DNA from: Flagellimonas pacifica
GTDB lineage: Bacteria; Bacteroidota; Bacteroidia; Flavobacteriales; Flavobacteriaceae
DNA length: 64,000 bases
NCBI RefSeq assembly: GCF_900215465.1
Contig: NZ_OBEH01000005.1
Span: 62,001 to 126,000, forward strand
Direction: 5' to 3'
The stretch's first letter is position 1. Each line of letters opens with the position of its first letter. Shown piece by piece: positions 35,007 through 44,729 of the stretch. The notes beneath the pieces were generated by a model. That model did not search any database. It was given only the letters and a program-made list of their open reading frames with translations, and was not told the origin of the DNA. Position numbers and translations under genes: made by a program.

Positions 35007-35975
35007 ATGAAACGAATTTTAGTAACCGGAGGAGCAGGTTTTGTTGGCTCCCATTTATGTGAGAGACTCTTAAGTGAAGGCAATGAGGTAGTTAGTATGG
35101 ATAACTACTTCACCGGAAGAAAGAGCAAGATTGTCCATTTAATGGACAACCCATACTTTGAAATAATCCGGCATGATGTGACCTTGCCCTATTTCTTGGA
35201 AGTGGATGAAATATACAATTTGGCCTGTCCGGCTTCGCCGGTACATTACCAGCACAACCCAATTAAAACCATTAAAACATCCGTTTTAGGGGCGATAAAT
35301 ATGTTGGGATTGGCCAAGCGAATCAAAGCAAAAATCCTTCAAGCCTCCACAAGTGAGGTGTACGGGGACCCTGAGCTGCATCCACAGCCGGAAGATTATT
35401 GGGGGCATGTTAACCCAATTGGAGTAAGATCATGTTATGATGAAGGAAAGCGTTGTGCCGAATCTTTGTTCGTCAACTACCACAACTCCAATGATGTTTT
35501 GGTAAAGATCATTAGAATCTTTAACACCTATGGTCCAAGAATGGAACCAGATGATGGAAGAGTAGTTTCGAACTTCATTATGCAAGCATTGCAAGGAAAA
35601 GACATTACCATTTTTGGTGATGGAACCCAGACACGAAGCTTTCAATACGTAAGTGATTTGGTTGACGGAATGATCAAGATGATGGATACCGAAGATGATT
35701 TTATAGGACCTATCAATATTGGTAATCCGGGAGAGTTTACCATGTTGGAACTGGCAGAAAATATTATTGACCTAACAGGATCCAAATCTAGGATTATTCA
35801 TTTACCGTTGCCGGCAGATGATCCCATGCAGCGTAAACCGGATATATCATTGGCACAAGAAAAATTGAAAGGATGGGAACCGGCCGTTGATCTTAGGACA
35901 GGTCTTGGAAAAACCATTGAGTATTTTGATAACCTGCTCAAGGAAAAATCAATAAAAGAACTAATCGAGGGGTAA
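35007..35975 (+). CDS. UDP-glucuronate decarboxylase (UDP-xylose synthase)
   Basis: A 322-residue short-chain dehydrogenase/reductase that turns UDP-glucuronate into UDP-xylose. GGAGFVGS (8-15), the catalytic Tyr144-x3-Lys148 in [22 protein letters not shown] and the ending RPDI-type block ([17 protein letters not shown]) are diagnostic of UXS. Its presence with ugd predicts xylose, or a xylose-derived sugar, in the polysaccharide. Confidence 0.95.
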   Translation: MKRILVTGGAGFVGSHLCERLLSEGNEVVSMDNYFTGRKSKIVHLMDNPYFEIIRHDVTLPYFLEVDEIYNLACPASPVHYQHNPIKTIKTSVLGAINMLGLAKRIKAKILQASTSEVYGDPELHPQPEDYWGHVNPIGVRSCYDEGKRCAESLFVNYHNSNDVLVKIIRIFNTYGPRMEPDDGRVVSNFIMQALQGKDITIFGDGTQTRSFQYVSDLVDGMIKMMDTEDDFIGPINIGNPGEFTMLELAENIIDLTGSKSRIIHLPLPADDPMQRKPDISLAQEKLKGWEPAVDLRTGLGKTIEYFDNLLKEKSIKELIEG

Positions 35976-35999
35976 TTGATAGCTAAAATGGATTCATAG

Positions 36000-37208
36000 A
36001 TGGATGTAATAAGAATTTTGGTCAATAGTTTGGAAATCCTTTTAATAGGGTACTTCGGATTTGCGTCCATTTATGTGTTCGTTTTTTCCTTTGCTGGACT
36101 TTTTTCAGCAAAAAAAAGGAAGGAAATACTTCAAAAGCAACGGAAGTTCGCAGTACTTATTCCTGGTTATAAAGAGGATAGTGTAATTGTAGATGTGGCC
36201 CAACAAGCCTTAAAACAAACCTATCCAAAAGACCTGTTTGAAGTTGTTATAATTGCAGATTCTTTTCAGCTAGCTACATTAGATAAACTTAAAAACTTAC
36301 CCTTAAGGGTAATAGAGGTTTTCTTTGAAAAAAGCACTAAGTCCAAAGCGCTTAATCAAGCGATGAAAGTTATAGGGGATGATTATGATGTGGCTTTGAT
36401 TTTGGATGCGGACAACATCATGGAGGAAAACTTCATTGAAAAAATCAACAAAGCCTTTAATCAAGGATATAAAGTGGTGCAGGGACATCGTATTGCAAAA
36501 AACACCAATACTTCTTTTGCCATTCTTGATGCGATCAGCGAAGAAATCAACAACCACATTTTTAGAAAGGGGCATCGGGTTGTTGGGCTTTCATCAGCGT
36601 TGATCGGATCAGGGATGGCTTTTGATTATTATTTTTTTAAGACTACCATGGCCAACGTGAATGCTGTGGGAGGTTTTGATAAAGAATTGGAATTGAAACT
36701 CCTAAAGAACAGGACAAAAATTGAATACCTCAACAATGCATTGGTTTTGGATGAAAAAGTTCAAAAATCGGAAGTATTTGCTAACCAACGTAAGCGATGG
36801 CTTTCGGCGCAATTTGTCTACTTCGGAAGATATTTTATACCTGGTTTAAAGGAATTGTTTGCCAAAGGCAATGTTGATTTCTTTGACAAGGTTTACCAAA
36901 TGGTTTCTCCACCCAGGGTACTTTTATTGGGATTGGTTTCGGTAATCACATTTACATACGTTATGCTGAATTTGATTTGGCCATCAAACTTTATGGTAAT
37001 TCCTGAAATTTACTGGTATGCCAGCTTTAGTTTGGTCATTTTTGCCTTTGCTTTTGCCGTTCCGAAGAAATTTTACAGCAAGGCCACTTTCAATGCAATT
37101 CTAACCCTTCCCAAAGCATTTATGTTGATGTTGTTATCCCTTTTTAGATTGAAAGGAGCCAACAAAAAGTTTATTCATACCCAACACGGAACCATTAACA
37201 GTCAATAA
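36000..37208 (+). CDS. Membrane glycosyltransferase, family 2
   Basis: A 402-residue GT2 enzyme with an N-terminal membrane segment (about 12-34) and two or three C-terminal ones (about 305-390). The catalytic core has VLIPGYKED, VVIIADSF (Asp), LILDADN (the DxD metal site, near residue 139) and QRKRWLSAQ, the Q-x2-RW motif near 260. It resembles processive or membrane-bound GT2 enzymes. The start is ATG at 36000, 25 bp after uxs. Confidence 0.88.
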   Translation: MDVIRILVNSLEILLIGYFGFASIYVFVFSFAGLFSAKKRKEILQKQRKFAVLIPGYKEDSVIVDVAQQALKQTYPKDLFEVVIIADSFQLATLDKLKNLPLRVIEVFFEKSTKSKALNQAMKVIGDDYDVALILDADNIMEENFIEKINKAFNQGYKVVQGHRIAKNTNTSFAILDAISEEINNHIFRKGHRVVGLSSALIGSGMAFDYYFFKTTMANVNAVGGFDKELELKLLKNRTKIEYLNNALVLDEKVQKSEVFANQRKRWLSAQFVYFGRYFIPGLKELFAKGNVDFFDKVYQMVSPPRVLLLGLVSVITFTYVMLNLIWPSNFMVIPEIYWYASFSLVIFAFAFAVPKKFYSKATFNAILTLPKAFMLMLLSLFRLKGANKKFIHTQHGTINSQ

Positions 37209-37214
37209 GAGCAA

Positions 37215-38372
37215 ATGAAAATCGGAATAGAAGGACAACGTCTTTTCAGAAAAAAGAAGCACGGTATGGATATGGTGGCGCTGGAGTTAATCAAAAACCT
37301 CCAGAAAATCGACCAGAAAAATGAATATGTGGTTTTCGTAAAACCAGATTTTGATGACACTTGTATTCCAAATGCACCCAATTTTAAGATTGTAGAGTTG
37401 AATTCCAAATGGGGATATCCTGGATGGGAACAAATCGCATTGCCAAAAGCGGCCTATAAAGAAGGTTGCGATGTGCTGCATTGTACAAGCAATACCGGAC
37501 CCTTATTTTCAAAAGTTCCCATTGTTACCACTTTGCACGATATTATTTATTTGGAAAGCATAAGCCTATTTAAAAAGGAAGGCACTTGGTACCAAAAACT
37601 GGGCAATATGTACCGAAGGTACTTTGTGCCCCCGGTCATTAGAAAAAGTAAAAAGGTCATTACCGTATCCAATTTTGAAAAAGAGCGGATCAATAAACAT
37701 TTTGGTTTTACGGACAACCGGTTAACGGCCATTTACAATGGAGTGGGAACCCATTTTAAAAAAGTGACCGATGTAGGACAATTAAAAACAATCAAAGAAC
37801 AGTACAATCTGCCCGATAACTTCTTTTTCTTTTTAGGAAATACAGATCCTAAGAAAAATACCAAAGGTGTGTTGAAGGCCTTTACGGATTTCAACAAAAT
37901 ATATCCCAAAAAGTACAAGCTTGTAATGTTGGATTATGATGAGGGAGAGCTTTTGAGGCTTTTGGACACCACGGGAGGACGAGAGATAAGGGAGTTGATT
38001 CATTTAACGGGCTATGTACCCAACACCGATTTACCGGCCATAATTAGCCAGTGTACCATATTTCTGTACCCATCACTTCGCGAAAGTTTTGGTATTCCCA
38101 TTCTGGAAGGAATGGCTTGTGGGGTTCCAGTGATTACCTCAAATACATCATCCATGCCCGAAGTGGCCGGTGATGGTACGGCGCTTATGGTAGATCCCTC
38201 GAAACCAATCCAAATAACTGAGGCCATGAGAAACCTTATTGAAGATAAAATGCTGGCTAAGGTACTTTCTGAAAAAGGGATTGAAAGAGCAAAGGACTTT
38301 TCATGGGAAGCTATGGCAAAAAATGTGCTCGAACTATATGAAGATGTCCATCGTGAACTAAAAAGCAATTGA
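37215..38372 (+). CDS. Family 4 (GT-B) glycosyltransferase
   Basis: A 385-residue GT4 enzyme: N-terminal acceptor domain (GIEGQRLFRKKKHGMDMVALEL), LHCTSNTGPLFSKVPIVTTLHD, and the C-terminal nucleotide-sugar domain with PSLRESFGIPILEGMACGVPVI, which holds the E-x7-E motif. It is a retaining transferase of unknown sugar specificity. Spaced 6 bp from the gene before and 1 bp from the gene after. Confidence 0.92.
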   Translation: MKIGIEGQRLFRKKKHGMDMVALELIKNLQKIDQKNEYVVFVKPDFDDTCIPNAPNFKIVELNSKWGYPGWEQIALPKAAYKEGCDVLHCTSNTGPLFSKVPIVTTLHDIIYLESISLFKKEGTWYQKLGNMYRRYFVPPVIRKSKKVITVSNFEKERINKHFGFTDNRLTAIYNGVGTHFKKVTDVGQLKTIKEQYNLPDNFFFFLGNTDPKKNTKGVLKAFTDFNKIYPKKYKLVMLDYDEGELLRLLDTTGGREIRELIHLTGYVPNTDLPAIISQCTIFLYPSLRESFGIPILEGMACGVPVITSNTSSMPEVAGDGTALMVDPSKPIQITEAMRNLIEDKMLAKVLSEKGIERAKDFSWEAMAKNVLELYEDVHRELKSN

Positions 38373-38373
38373 T

Positions 38374-39567
38374 ATGATAAAAGGTCAAGACATTGTTGTT
38401 GTGGGCATACAAGCCTGGGATATAGAAATTGGCAGTAATTGCAAGAACATTGCAGCAGAGTTTGCCAAAGATAACAGGGTGCTCTATGTGAATCCTCCAT
38501 TGGACAGGGCTACCCTAAAAAGAGAAAAAAATACTGAAAAGGTTCAGAAGCGTATCAGAATCAAAAATGGAGAGGAAAATGGATTGGTCAAGCTAGAAGA
38601 AAATCTATGGAATCTTTATCCTGAATCGATGATAGAATCCATCAACTGGATTCCACTCCATCCTATTTTCAAAATATTCAATAGAAGAAATTCAAGGATT
38701 TTCTCCAATGATGTTCAAGACGCGATTGATCATTTAGGTTTTAAGGACATATTGATTTTTAATGATAGTTCTATGTTCCTTGGGTTACATTTAAAGGAAT
38801 TTTTAGAACCTAAAAGCTATACTTATTACATGAGGGATTACCTGATCAAGGTACCCTACTGGGGAAAACATGGAGGTCGAATTGAGCCTCTGGTTATTGA
38901 ACAGGCAGATGTAGTGGTGAACAATTCCTCTCTATATGCCGAGTATGGATTAAAATACAATTCGAATAGTTTTATGGTGGGGCAAGGGTGTGATGTTTCA
39001 CTCTTTAATGATGAAAATGGAAGTATTCAGGTTCCAAAAGAGTTTGATGCTATCCCAGGGCCCATTATTGGCTATGTAGGCTATTTGACCAGTATGCGAT
39101 TGGATATTGAACTCTTGGAATACATGGCAAATATGAAGAAAGATTGGAGTATAGTTTTAGTGGGTCCAGAGGATGACGATTTTGGACGATCAAATCTGCA
39201 CCAAATGGACAATGTCTTCTTTTTGGGAAGCAAAGATGCCTCTCAACTTCCGGCTTATGTAAAAGGGTTTGACGTGGCCATGAATCCACAGGTGGTGAAC
39301 GATTGGACCATTGGAAATTATCCACGTAAAATTGATGAGTACCTGGCCATGGGGAAACCCACTTTGGCAACCCATACCAAGGCTATGGAAATGTTCAAAG
39401 AACATGTATATCTCGGGACAAATAAAGAAGAATACATTCTATTGGCTGAAAAAGCCCTGGCAGAAGATTCACCCGAGTTGCAACAAAAGCGAATTGCATT
39501 TGCAAAAAGCCATACCTGGGAAAACAATGTACTTGCCATTTACGATGCCATTAAAAAATCAGCATAA
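38374..39567 (+). CDS. GT-B glycosyltransferase
   Basis: A 397-residue GT-B-fold glycosyltransferase. IQAWDIEIGSNCKNIAAEFAKD and RVLYVNPP near the N terminus, IIGYVGYLTSMRLDIELL near the domain junction, and PRKIDEYLAMGKPTLATHT in the donor-binding domain are consistent with GT4-like or WcaK-type enzymes. Sugar specificity cannot be read. Confidence 0.85.
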   Translation: MIKGQDIVVVGIQAWDIEIGSNCKNIAAEFAKDNRVLYVNPPLDRATLKREKNTEKVQKRIRIKNGEENGLVKLEENLWNLYPESMIESINWIPLHPIFKIFNRRNSRIFSNDVQDAIDHLGFKDILIFNDSSMFLGLHLKEFLEPKSYTYYMRDYLIKVPYWGKHGGRIEPLVIEQADVVVNNSSLYAEYGLKYNSNSFMVGQGCDVSLFNDENGSIQVPKEFDAIPGPIIGYVGYLTSMRLDIELLEYMANMKKDWSIVLVGPEDDDFGRSNLHQMDNVFFLGSKDASQLPAYVKGFDVAMNPQVVNDWTIGNYPRKIDEYLAMGKPTLATHTKAMEMFKEHVYLGTNKEEYILLAEKALAEDSPELQQKRIAFAKSHTWENNVLAIYDAIKKSA

Positions 39568-39578
39568 AACCAGGGGTT

Positions 39579-40214
39579 ATGGGGTTAAAGGATAAAATCA
39601 AGAACAACGATGCCATTAAAAAGTTTGTGCATTGGTTATTGGTGCCCAAGAATCAGGCAAGGCCTCGTTTATGGGTTAAATGGTTTGTAAACCCTTTCTA
39701 TCACAAAAAAGGAAAGGGAGCAACAATTTGCAGAAGAACCCGTATGGATGTTTTACCATGGAACACCTTTGAATTGGGGGATAATTCTACCATTGAAGAT
39801 TTTTCCACGGTGAACAATGGAGTGGGAGCAGTAAAAATTGGCTCAAGGGCTAGAGTGGGTCTTGGTAATACGTTGATAGGACCAGTGACTTTAAAAGATG
39901 ATGTGCGTTTGGCTCAAAATGTTGTGCTTTCTGGACTCAATCATAATTACGAAGATATTTCACAGCCGATTCATGCACAAGGAGTTTCCACAGCTGAGAT
40001 TGTGGTAAAAGAAGAAACCTGGATTGGCGCCAATAGTACCATTTTGGCAGGAGTGACTATAGGAAAACATTGTATTATTGCCGGCGGTAGTGTGGTAACC
40101 AAAGATATTCCTGATTATTCTGTGGCGGTCGGTAATCCGGCCAGGGTAATGAAAACATTTAATCATAGTACCGGAGAATGGGAACGTGTTCCCAAGAAAA
40201 TGGTTGCTGTTTGA
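39579..40214 (+). CDS. Hexapeptide-repeat acyltransferase
   Basis: A 211-residue left-handed beta-helix acyltransferase of the LbH family. Hexapeptide repeats run from about residue 60 to 185 (IGSRARVGLGNTLIG, WIGANSTILAGVTIGKHCIIAGGSVV, IPDYSVAVGNPARV). The likely catalytic His lies in LNHNYED. With the MBOAT/SGNH pair it suggests acetylation at more than one position or stage. Confidence 0.9.
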   Translation: MGLKDKIKNNDAIKKFVHWLLVPKNQARPRLWVKWFVNPFYHKKGKGATICRRTRMDVLPWNTFELGDNSTIEDFSTVNNGVGAVKIGSRARVGLGNTLIGPVTLKDDVRLAQNVVLSGLNHNYEDISQPIHAQGVSTAEIVVKEETWIGANSTILAGVTIGKHCIIAGGSVVTKDIPDYSVAVGNPARVMKTFNHSTGEWERVPKKMVAV

Positions 40215-40328
40215 TGAAATACATTTTGGTTCGTTTTGTAACAAGACAAAATGAAAAAGGGAATTTAAACGCTTGAGATTGGAGAGTAATAATGGGTGGG
40301 AGCAAGCTCGCATTAAAAGAAAAATATA

Positions 40329-41537
40329 ATGGAAGTTTTAAAAATAGTTTTCTGGGTTTCGTTGTTCATTATTTTTTATTCCTATTTGGGATATGGAATA
40401 GTATTGTTCCTGATTATTAAGGTCAGAAGAATATTAGGATTGGCAAAACCATTTCAAGGGAATGAGGATTATGAACCGGAAGTGACACTTTTTGTTACTG
40501 CCTTTAATGAAAAGGATTTTCTGGACCAAAAAGTAAAGAACTCCCAAAGTTTGGATTATCCCCAAGACAAGGTTACACAAATTTGGGTAACGGATGGTTC
40601 GGACGATGGAACTCCTGATTTACTTAAAAACTATGATGGGGTAAAGGTCTACCATAAAGATGAAAGAGCAGGCAAAATTGCTGCTATGAACCGCGGGGTT
40701 CAATTTGTAAAGACACCTATTGTCATTTTTTCGGATGCCAATACTGATTTAGGGAAGAATTCCATTAGAGAGATTGTGCGTTTGTTTCGAAATCCAAAGG
40801 TAGGATGTGTTTCCGGAGAAAAACGGATCTATTCCAAAGATGCAGATAGTGCCGCTGGCGCAGGAGAAGGGATGTATTGGAAATACGAATCGCAATTGAA
40901 AAAATGGGATGCTGAACTGTATTCTGTTGTAGGAGCTGCCGGAGAACTTTTTGCCATTAGAACTAAATTATGGCAAGAGGTTGAAAAAGATACACTGTTA
41001 GATGATTTTATCATATCGCTGCGTGTGGCAATGTCCGGTTATACCATTCAATATAACCCTGAAGCCTATGCCATTGAAACCGCTTCGGCAAATGTAAAGG
41101 AAGAGCTCAAGCGAAAAGTTAGGATTTCGGCAGGAGGAATCCAATCCGTGGTTCGATTAAGAGCCTTGTTTAATTTCTTTAAATATGGAACATTGTCGTT
41201 CCAGTATGTTTCGCACAGGGTATTGCGCTGGACATTGACCCCGTTATTGCTTCTTTTGATTATTCCAATGAATTATGTCCTTGCTCAAAATGAAGGCTTG
41301 TTCTCTTTCGGATTGTTCAGTATTTTATTTTGGGGGCAAGTGTTGTTTTATACTGCTGCTTTGCTGGGATGGTTTTTGGAGAACAGACAAATTCGACTAA
41401 AAATACTTTTTATCCCCTACTACTTTTTTATCATGAACTTATCGGTCTACCTCGGTTTTGCCCGATACATCAAAGGAAACCAATCCGTAAAATGGGAACG
41501 TGCCAAAAGGGGAGTGGGGACAGAAGCTGTTGCTTGA
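40329..41537 (+). CDS. Membrane glycosyltransferase, family 2
   Basis: A 402-residue GT2 enzyme with an N-terminal TM (about 6-28), WVTDGSDDGT, FSDANTD (DxD-like site), SGEKRIYSKDAD, and three or so C-terminal TMs (about 290-385). It is similar in plan to the GT2 at 36000. There are 114 bp before it, with an inverted TTTTGT/ACAAAA pair (40234-40251) but no clear terminator. It ends the glycosyltransferase series. Confidence 0.88.
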   Translation: MEVLKIVFWVSLFIIFYSYLGYGIVLFLIIKVRRILGLAKPFQGNEDYEPEVTLFVTAFNEKDFLDQKVKNSQSLDYPQDKVTQIWVTDGSDDGTPDLLKNYDGVKVYHKDERAGKIAAMNRGVQFVKTPIVIFSDANTDLGKNSIREIVRLFRNPKVGCVSGEKRIYSKDADSAAGAGEGMYWKYESQLKKWDAELYSVVGAAGELFAIRTKLWQEVEKDTLLDDFIISLRVAMSGYTIQYNPEAYAIETASANVKEELKRKVRISAGGIQSVVRLRALFNFFKYGTLSFQYVSHRVLRWTLTPLLLLLIIPMNYVLAQNEGLFSFGLFSILFWGQVLFYTAALLGWFLENRQIRLKILFIPYYFFIMNLSVYLGFARYIKGNQSVKWERAKRGVGTEAVA

Positions 41538-42046
41538 TTGTATTCTGAAGTAATATCAAATTAGACTAATCAAAACAGAATTAAGAATTCCTTTCCCTGT
41601 CATTCTGAGCAATGTCACACTGAGCCTGTCGAAGTGTTGTCAAAACAATGGAAAGGGTAAAACCATCCTTTCCGTCTTGATGCGAAGCATTAATCCACCT
41701 TCCCTTGCCAAAGGAAGGAACCCAAAATGACTTTTCCCCTCATTCGTTAATTCAAAACTAGCAACCATCAATTGCCCCTAGATTTTTTGTGAAAATTTCC
41801 CAAACTTCACTCACCTGTGCTGAACTTGGTTCGGTATCGGGCGGTATAGCTCATTAAAACGAGCGATATCTTAAACATTATGGGCAATTAGCGAACTATA
41901 TGTTAGAAAAGCAACCAACTTAATCGGAAATTAAATAGAAAAGCTAACACAAAAAAATTAAACTGAATTGTTAAAGAACGGGATAAGAATTAGACCAGGC
42001 CAATTCCAAAAATATGGTAAGACATAAAACTATTAACTTAAAAAAA
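41538..42046. other. Intergenic region with repeat fragments
   Basis: 509 bases with no credible gene. CACTGAGCCTGTCGAAGTG (41618-41636) is a dispersed-repeat fragment (CTTCGACAGGCTCAG type) with CACT/AGTG ends, and GTCATTCTGAGC precedes it. CCTTCC (41698-41703) faces GGAAGG (41713-41718) as a hairpin. These remnants suggest that the two genes to the right arrived as an insertion. Confidence 0.55.
41600..41636. repeat. Dispersed flavobacterial palindromic repeat fragment
   Basis: The unit GTCATTCTGAGC (41599-41610) followed by CACTGAGCCTGTCGAAGTG (41618-41636) is related to the stem-loop at 4866-4916 through the GCTCAG/CTTCGAC words. It appears to be a truncated copy. Confidence 0.5.
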
Positions 42047-42922
42047 ATGAGAAAAATTAAAACTGGACTTCATTTAATCTTAGCACTATTAATTGTATCA
42101 TGTTCAACAGAAAGTGAAAACTTGACTAATGAAAATCAACAAATTGATTATAATACCTTAATTTCAGGTTTAGGGGAAAATCTTACTTCATTTGAAAAAA
42201 TGCTTGAATACGACGAATCTCTAACCGAATTGATAAATGAACTTATAGAAAATGATGGAGATTTAACTTATCTTAAAAAATCTTCTAAGTCCGAACCGAC
42301 ATTAGATGAAGAAGTTATTTATAAAAAAGAGGACTTATCGGATACATATTCTGAGAGTCAAAAAGAATTTTTAGTTAATTTCTATAACGAATTAGCAAAC
42401 AATGAGGCTGGTTATATTCTTGACGTTGTAATGAAATATAAAGTTTTGTTAAACAATCAAAACTTTAGTTCAGTAGAGTCAAATCAAATTTATTCAATTT
42501 TAATGACTTCAGAGCAATCTATCTTAATTTTTGATAAAATTAATGAAGTTGGTTCTGATGAGGATAAGTTGATCAAATCCAGTTTTAGCTCAAAAGGCTC
42601 TGGTTGTGGCTTTTGGTGTTGCATGAGAAAAAATGCTGGCAAAGCTATTGGGAGAGGTATCGCTGGAGGAGCAATTACTGGAGCTATAAGCGGAGGCTAT
42701 TATGGAGCTACTGGGGGAACAGTAATTCTTCCAGGAATAGGAACAGCAACTGGCGCTGTTGGAGGAGCCGTTTTTGGTGCGGCGGCAGGTGCTGTAGTAG
42801 GAGGGGTGACAAGTGCTGTATGGACTACCGTAGATTGTGGAGGAGCAAGTGCTTTAAAAGAATGGACTACGGTTGCAATGAAAGTAACTCATGATGGGGA
42901 ACCTATAGAAGATGAAGAATAA
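42047..42922 (+). CDS. Lipoprotein with cysteine-flanked glycine-zipper domain, unknown function
   Basis: A 291-residue lipoprotein, lipobox LIVSC with Cys19. Residues 20-180 are acidic and helical. Residues 186-264 form a distinct module: CGFWCC (Cys187, Cys191, Cys192), a Lys/Arg patch, then a glycine-zipper stretch (about 198-257; GRGIAGGAITGAISGGYYG, GAVGGAVFGAAAGAVVGGV) and Cys264. Glycine zippers insert in membranes and occur in bacteriocins and in contact-dependent glycine-zipper toxins. A longer start at 42014 is less likely, as it would bury the signal peptide. A small membrane protein follows by 12 bp. I do not recognise a family. Confidence 0.7.
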   Translation: MRKIKTGLHLILALLIVSCSTESENLTNENQQIDYNTLISGLGENLTSFEKMLEYDESLTELINELIENDGDLTYLKKSSKSEPTLDEEVIYKKEDLSDTYSESQKEFLVNFYNELANNEAGYILDVVMKYKVLLNNQNFSSVESNQIYSILMTSEQSILIFDKINEVGSDEDKLIKSSFSSKGSGCGFWCCMRKNAGKAIGRGIAGGAITGAISGGYYGATGGTVILPGIGTATGAVGGAVFGAAAGAVVGGVTSAVWTTVDCGGASALKEWTTVAMKVTHDGEPIEDEE

Positions 42923-42934
42923 ATTTTAAGGGTT

Positions 42935-43186
42935 ATGAAAATAAAAAAAAAATTACTGAAGAACTTTTATCAATTTAGAATTCTGACTATCGTTTTAGGA
43001 ACATTAGTTATGTTTTATAGCTTTTATTTTACAAATAAACCAGCCACCATAGAAACGATAATAGATAATAAGAAAAACCCAATGATGTATCTATGCATTT
43101 TATTCGCCCTCGGAACTTCTTTACTAATTCATTATATTATTAGTAGGTTTAATAAAAAAAATAGAGAAAGAATGACTCCAAAGTAA
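42935..43186 (+). CDS. Small two-TM membrane protein, possible immunity partner
   Basis: An 83-residue basic protein with two membrane segments (about 16-33 and 51-69) and short cytosolic ends rich in Lys. It is 12 bp after the glycine-zipper lipoprotein gene and before a terminator, so the two form a unit. Small multi-TM proteins next to membrane-active bacteriocins are often immunity proteins; that role is inferred only from context. Confidence 0.65.
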   Translation: MKIKKKLLKNFYQFRILTIVLGTLVMFYSFYFTNKPATIETIIDNKKNPMMYLCILFALGTSLLIHYIISRFNKKNRERMTPK

Positions 43187-43232
43187 GGATGTAAAATAAA
43201 AACTACCGATAACACGGTATATAAAAAATAAC

Positions 43233-43275
43233 AGGTAAGAGCTAAACCAAAAGGTTGATTCTTACCTGCTCTTTT
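43233..43275 (+). terminator. Terminator after the glycine-zipper pair
   Basis: AGGTAAGA (43233-43240) pairs with TCTTACCT (43260-43267), with a nested AACC/GGTT pair. A T-rich tail (43271-43283) follows. Confidence 0.7.
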
Positions 43276-43462
43276 ATTATTTTAAAAGAAAGTAAATACA
43301 TTTTATTCTACTACTTTTCATATACACGACCGATAAGTGCAATGTCTTCCGTCCGCATGTAAAGTGTCAATCCAAACTAACCTATAAAAGAAAATGATTG
43401 TTATTGGTGGAATTCATCTCAACCTGTATTACATAAACAATATTAAGACGGTAAGGATTAAA

Positions 43463-44596
43463 TTAATCCTGATCTGAATAAACAGGAAGATCAAAATAAA
43501 AGGTACTTCCCTCTCCAACTTTGCTTCTAATTTTAAGTTCGCCACCATTTTTTGTGACAAAATTTTGACAAAGAATCAATCCCAATCCAGTACCAGGCTC
43601 TTTTTCGGTTCCAAGCTTACTAAAGTGCTCGTTGGGATTCAGGATTTTTTTAATGTCCTCTTTGGGAATTCCATTGCCATTATCTTCAATTTCAATTACA
43701 AGGTTATCCTTTTTGAGCTTTCCATTGACTTTAATCACTCCTTCAACAGGGGTAAACTTTATAGCGTTGGACATAATGTTCCGAAGCACAGTTTTGATCA
43801 TATTGTTATCTGCAAAAGCAAAAAGCCCTTCCGGAACGTTATTCTGCATTTCAATTTTTTTGTGATCACTGCCCAATTTTAAAAGTCGGAAAGTTTGCTC
43901 TACCAATTCATTAAGATTTAATTGCTCCGGAATCATCTGGATTTGATCACTTTCAGATTTGGCCCACCCCAATAGGTTTTGAAGCAGGTTCAATGCCTCA
44001 TCCATGGTCTTTAATAGGTCATATACCGTTTCATCAAGGAATTTATCATCCTTGGGGTCAATAATGCCTCGCATGATGAAGTCCATTTTTAATTTGGCGG
44101 CACTCAAAGGTGAACGAAGGTCGTGACCAATAATGGAGAACATCCGATCTTTTAGATTATTGGATTGTTTCAGGTTTTGAGCCTGTTCTTCAATTTGGTT
44201 TTTGGCACGTATCAACTCAACATGAGTATGGATACGGGCAATGAGCTCTTGTTCATTAAAAGGTTTGGTAACGTAATCAACACCTCCAACTTCAAAACCT
44301 CTAACCTTATCCTTTACATTGACTTTTCCGGTAAGAAATATGATGGGAATATCTTTATACTCTTTAAAGCTCTTTATTTTTTCACAAAGTTCAAACCCTT
44401 CAATACGTGGCATGATTACATCCAGAAGGATAAGGTCTGGTTTTCTTTCTTTTAGAAGCTCAAAAAAGTAATCGTCATCACTGGTGCCCACATAGTGATA
44501 ATCATTTCGCTCTAAAATAAATCGTAAAAGTTCAAGATTTAGCTGTTCATCATCCACAGCCAGGATATAGTGTTTTTCCGTAACTTGGTTTTCCAT
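43463..44596 (-). CDS. Receiver-histidine kinase hybrid
   Basis: A 377-residue soluble hybrid: receiver first (about 8-125; VDDEQ, phosphoacceptor Asp59 in LLDVIMP, Lys111), a coiled-coil linker, HisKA with His158 (IIGHDLRSPLS), and HATPase (NIMSNAIKF, DNGNGIP, GTGLGLILCQNF). A receiver at the N terminus, before the kinase core, points to control of the kinase by an upstream phosphodonor. It stands alone and opposite in strand within the exopolysaccharide locus. Its promoter lies near 44600-44700. Confidence 0.93.
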   Translation of the reverse strand: MENQVTEKHYILAVDDEQLNLELLRFILERNDYHYVGTSDDDYFFELLKERKPDLILLDVIMPRIEGFELCEKIKSFKEYKDIPIIFLTGKVNVKDKVRGFEVGGVDYVTKPFNEQELIARIHTHVELIRAKNQIEEQAQNLKQSNNLKDRMFSIIGHDLRSPLSAAKLKMDFIMRGIIDPKDDKFLDETVYDLLKTMDEALNLLQNLLGWAKSESDQIQMIPEQLNLNELVEQTFRLLKLGSDHKKIEMQNNVPEGLFAFADNNMIKTVLRNIMSNAIKFTPVEGVIKVNGKLKKDNLVIEIEDNGNGIPKEDIKKILNPNEHFSKLGTEKEPGTGLGLILCQNFVTKNGGELKIRSKVGEGSTFYFDLPVYSDQD

Positions 44597-44729
44597 TTAA
44601 GGTGTTAAAGAGTCTGTTACTAAAGTAGGAAAAAGATTTTAAGTATTTCAGGATTAACTTTCATAATGGAGATATTAAGGCCATATAAATTGGTTTATGT
44701 AGCTTTAAAACATATATTAAAGTGTTCCA

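Noticed and set aside
40234..40251. TTTTGT/ACAAAA inverted pair as terminator before the last GT2 gene
   Set aside because: The stem is 6 bp of A/T-rich sequence with no T-run; too weak to call.
42604..42894. Long overlapping reading frame rich in Trp, Arg and Ser within the glycine-zipper gene
   Set aside because: It is a shadow of the Gly/Ala-rich frame; composition follows from GGA/GCT codons in another phase.
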